From the NCBI GenBank assembly GCA_963770375.1, contig CAVYPM010000008.1, forward strand, positions 1-64,000: a stretch of DNA of 64,000 nt, in the 5' to 3' direction. The notes beneath the pieces are model-generated. The model had not been told where the DNA came from and searched no databases. It saw only the letters and a program-made list of their open reading frames with translations. Below, in pieces: positions 61,971 to 64,000 of the stretch. A program made the position numbers and the translations under genes. This stretch comes from DASVBE01 sp963770375. Its GTDB lineage: Bacteria > Actinomycetota > Actinomycetes > Streptosporangiales > Streptosporangiaceae. Positions within the stretch are counted from its first letter, which is position 1, and each line of letters begins with the position of its first letter.

Positions 61971-64000
61971 TTATCGGCGGGACCGTTCCAGCGCGTCCCA
62001 GAAACCCCGGCGCAGGGCATGCCGGACCTCATCGTGCAACAGCGAATCAATAGGCAAAGCTGATCCCTGGAGCAAGCGCGCCTCGAGGTCGGACGGCATC
62101 CGCGGCTTGCGGGCGAGCACCGCTTCGAGCCACAGCGCCGGGGCGTCCCTGGCCACTGCCTCGCCGAAGCCGAAACCCTCGGCGTGCGCCGCCTGGACCG
62201 CGTCGGCCAGCGACACCGCGACCGGCTGCGGCACCGGCCCGGCGCTACCTGGCTGCGGGTTCGTGAACTGGTTGGGCCCGGGGCCGAACGACGGCCCGAG
62301 GCCGCCGCCCTGACTCAGGCCACTGCCCTGGCTCAGGCCGTTGCCGGGGGCCTGGCCCGGGCCGAAGCCGCCGGGCTGGTTCAGGCCGCCACCCTGCTGG
62401 GCCGCGCCGCCGCCCGCACCGAGCGGGCCCGAGCCGCCGCCCATGGCGCCGGTCTGTCCCGGGGGCTGGCCTCCCGGCTGGCCCTGGCCCATGGGCGGCG
62501 GCGCCATTCCCTGGGAAGGCATTCCGCCCTGGCCCAGAGCGGAACTCTGACCTATTGTCGCTGATTGCCCCATTTGCCCGGGCTGGCCGACTGGGCCGCC
62601 TTGCCCCATTCCGCCGGTCTGGCCCAGCCCGGATTGGCCCAGCCCGCTGGATTGGCCCAGCCCGCCGGCTGGGCCGATCGGGCCGGAGTGGCTCATCTGG
62701 CCGGCCGCACCCGCACCGCCCGCGCCGTGCTGGGCCGGCTGCGGCCCGGCCTGGCCGGCACCCTGGCCCTGCTGGCCGCCGCCCGGGGCCTGCGGGCCCG
62801 GCTGGCCACCGAACGACGGCATCGAGAGCGGGTCCGCGGAGCTGCCGTCGCCGGCCCCCGGCTGCTGGTACTGCTGGGTTGCGGCACTGCTGCCGCCGGA
62901 CTGGCCGCCGTGCCGAGCGCCGCCGGCCTGACCGGGCTGCGGGCCGGCGCCGGGCCCGTGGCCGTCGGCGGGCAGCCGGTCGTGGAACTGGTCGAGCGGG
63001 GGGAACGAGGCGCTGGCGGGCAGCGGGGACGCCTGGTCACCGCCGTGCCGGCCGGACTGCTGGCCGCCCGTGGCCCCGCTGCCGGGCAGCGGCCCGGACA
63101 GCGGGTCGTGCTGCGGCAGGTTCTGCTGCCGCGAGTTGCCGAGCGGCCCCGGGCCGCCCAGCGGGCCGTCCGCCTGCGGGCCTGACCGGTCGGCGGCGCG
63201 CTGGGGCAGGCCGTTGGCCTGGCCGGGCAGCCCGGACGGGGCGGCGTGGCTGCCCCCGCCCGCCGTAGCGCCCCCCTGGCCGGCCCCGGCGTGGTTGTCC
63301 TGGCCGGCGTGGCCGCCGGACCCGGACTGGTCGCCGGCCGGCCCGGGACGCTGGTAGCCGGGCAGCACCGGGGCGTTGTAGAGCGGCGGCGCGGGCAGTG
63401 CCGCGGCGGGCAGGGCGTGGCGGGTGACCGCGCCCAGGGCCGGCCCGTGGCCGTTCGAGGACGGGCCCGGGTAGCCGGGCGCGTAGTCGTCGTCGCGGCG
63501 GGGCTCGGCGCCGGGGATCAGGTCCACGAACGGGCGCAGGTGCGCGCCGCTGATCTCCAGCACTTCGTCGCATTCCTGGCGCAGCGGGCGGGAGATGGTC
63601 CAGCTGCCGTCCACCGTGATGCAGCCGATCAGCACCCGGAGGCCGAGTTCCTGCACCTCGGAGATGACCTCGGTGAGGTCCTCGTCCCCGCTGACCACGA
63701 TCGCCTCGGTGATCGCGCCGTTCTTCGCCAGCGCGATCAGGTCGCGGTGCATCTCGCTCTCCACGCCCTCGCGGCGGCCGGGCCGCAGCCGGCCGAGCCG
63801 GAGCTTGAGGTGGGCGAGGTCGGCGAGCGCGTCGTGCTCGGACGTGCGGCGGCCCTCGACCGTCGCCTCGTACCAGTAGCAGCGGAGCAGCGGGAGCCCG
63901 GTGCTGTCACTGCTCAGCCCCGACAGCAGCTTGAGCAGACCCGCGTAATCCCAGGAAACCGAGTCCCGGCGGCGTGTACCGTGAACGGCCATCGCGCCGT
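61971..64000 (-). CDS. NYN-domain protein with long Gln/Gly/Pro-rich region, 5' end outside the window
   Basis: A reverse-strand gene entering from the right edge. The visible N-terminal part is a PIN-like NYN ribonuclease domain (LLRCYWYEAT, EHDALADLAHLKLRLG, AIVVSGDEDLTEV with the acidic residues). The first strand, which holds another Asp, should lie past base 64000, since the frame stays open through the ATG at 63992. Residues of about 190-600 are a low-complexity Gly/Gln/Pro/Ser tract (GLGQSSGLGQSGLGQTGG). It is followed by a compact helical C-terminus (LADAVQAAHAEGFGFGEA). Probable RNA-degrading or RNA-binding enzyme; the tract could support phase separation or crowding, which is inference. 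Confidence 0.82.
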   Translation of the reverse strand, partial: GAMAVHGTRRRDSVSWDYAGLLKLLSGLSSDSTGLPLLRCYWYEATVEGRRTSEHDALADLAHLKLRLGRLRPGRREGVESEMHRDLIALAKNGAITEAIVVSGDEDLTEVISEVQELGLRVLIGCITVDGSWTISRPLRQECDEVLEISGAHLRPFVDLIPGAEPRRDDDYAPGYPGPSSNGHGPALGAVTRHALPAAALPAPPLYNAPVLPGYQRPGPAGDQSGSGGHAGQDNHAGAGQGGATAGGGSHAAPSGLPGQANGLPQRAADRSGPQADGPLGGPGPLGNSRQQNLPQHDPLSGPLPGSGATGGQQSGRHGGDQASPLPASASFPPLDQFHDRLPADGHGPGAGPQPGQAGGARHGGQSGGSSAATQQYQQPGAGDGSSADPLSMPSFGGQPGPQAPGGGQQGQGAGQAGPQPAQHGAGGAGAAGQMSHSGPIGPAGGLGQSSGLGQSGLGQTGGMGQGGPVGQPGQMGQSATIGQSSALGQGGMPSQGMAPPPMGQGQPGGQPPGQTGAMGGGSGPLGAGGGAAQQGGGLNQPGGFGPGQAPGNGLSQGSGLSQGGGLGPSFGPGPNQFTNPQPGSAGPVPQPVAVSLADAVQAAHAEGFGFGEAVARDAPALWLEAVLARKPRMPSDLEARLLQGSALPIDSLLHDEVRHALRRGFWDALERSRR

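Noticed and set aside
62270..62800. CRISPR or satellite-like array in the NYN gene
   Set aside because: The repetition is irregular and in frame, coding for Gly/Gln/Pro motifs without conserved spacer lengths; it is a low-complexity coding tract.

Overview
The window is chromosomal DNA from a high-GC actinomycete. The evidence is dense G/C-ending codon use, many GTG starts, overlapping stop/start junctions, an HspR-type heat-shock operon preceded by HAIR-like inverted repeats, a PIG-V-like mannosyltransferase, an Rv0338c-like Fe-S membrane protein and fragments resembling actinomycete integrative elements (AICE). I cannot assign a genus; a Streptosporangiales-like lineage is plausible but unproven.

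Layout. 0.3-3.7 kb: a DHA2 drug-efflux MFS divergent from an SDR/enoyl-CoA hydratase pair (hydratase frameshifted). 3.8-6.0 kb: two adjacent HTH_42 DNA glycosylases, one AlkX/YcaQ-like and one AlkZ-like. 6.1-14.2 kb, reverse strand: a myo-inositol catabolic operon read as iolC, class I aldolase-like gene, iolB, iolD, iolG, a 33-codon isomerase remnant, a frameshifted Gfo/Idh oxidoreductase and a phytanoyl-CoA-dioxygenase-like gene. A divergent GntR/UTRA regulator lies upstream, with two palindromes between. 15.2-17.1 kb: a GNAT remnant, a 12-bp inverted repeat and a cytochrome P450. 17.1-21.5 kb: an accessory island with a HAD hydrolase, a shattered radical-SAM/SPASM gene, a split HTH protein with an unrecognised C-terminal domain, and two AICE-like genes that stop abruptly at soxG.

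21.4-29.0 kb, reverse strand: a compact one-carbon operon of betaine-homocysteine methyltransferase, a dimethylglycine-dehydrogenase-like flavoprotein and SoxB, D, A and G. Together these would convert glycine betaine to glycine while feeding methionine and tetrahydrofolate pools. It is divergent from a 2-hydroxyacid dehydrogenase. 30.2-31.4 kb: a chimeric relic joining an NADP-dependent MDR oxidoreductase to the C-terminal part of an ABC-2 permease. 31.5-36.2 kb: argS, plsX and a lysine-2,3-aminomutase-family radical SAM enzyme with a 19-bp-stem terminator. 36.3-40.7 kb: a TPR-S41 peptidase and a membrane Ser/Thr kinase, both frameshifted.

40.8-46.3 kb: a dihydrofolate-reductase-fold protein, a MocR regulator divergent from an MFS exporter, a VOC protein, a methyltransferase and a nucleotidyltransferase-like gene. 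46.4-50.3 kb: a membrane-anchored DUF5666-like protein, an OmpR-type response regulator, a histidine kinase (three frame changes) and a TMEM175-like channel (two). 50.3-54.1 kb: the Fe-S reductase and the mannosyltransferase. 54.1-61.2 kb: dnaK-grpE-dnaJ-hspR-clpB. 61.2-64.0 kb: a TPR protein and an NYN-domain protein running off the right edge.

An overarching observation is about 20 single-base frame breaks. Most behave as +1 insertions and they fall mainly in accessory or regulatory genes, while the conserved metabolic and heat-shock operons are almost clean. Either accessory genes are decaying or the assembly carries indel errors; reads would decide. Function calls come from motif recognition by eye; no database search was run.
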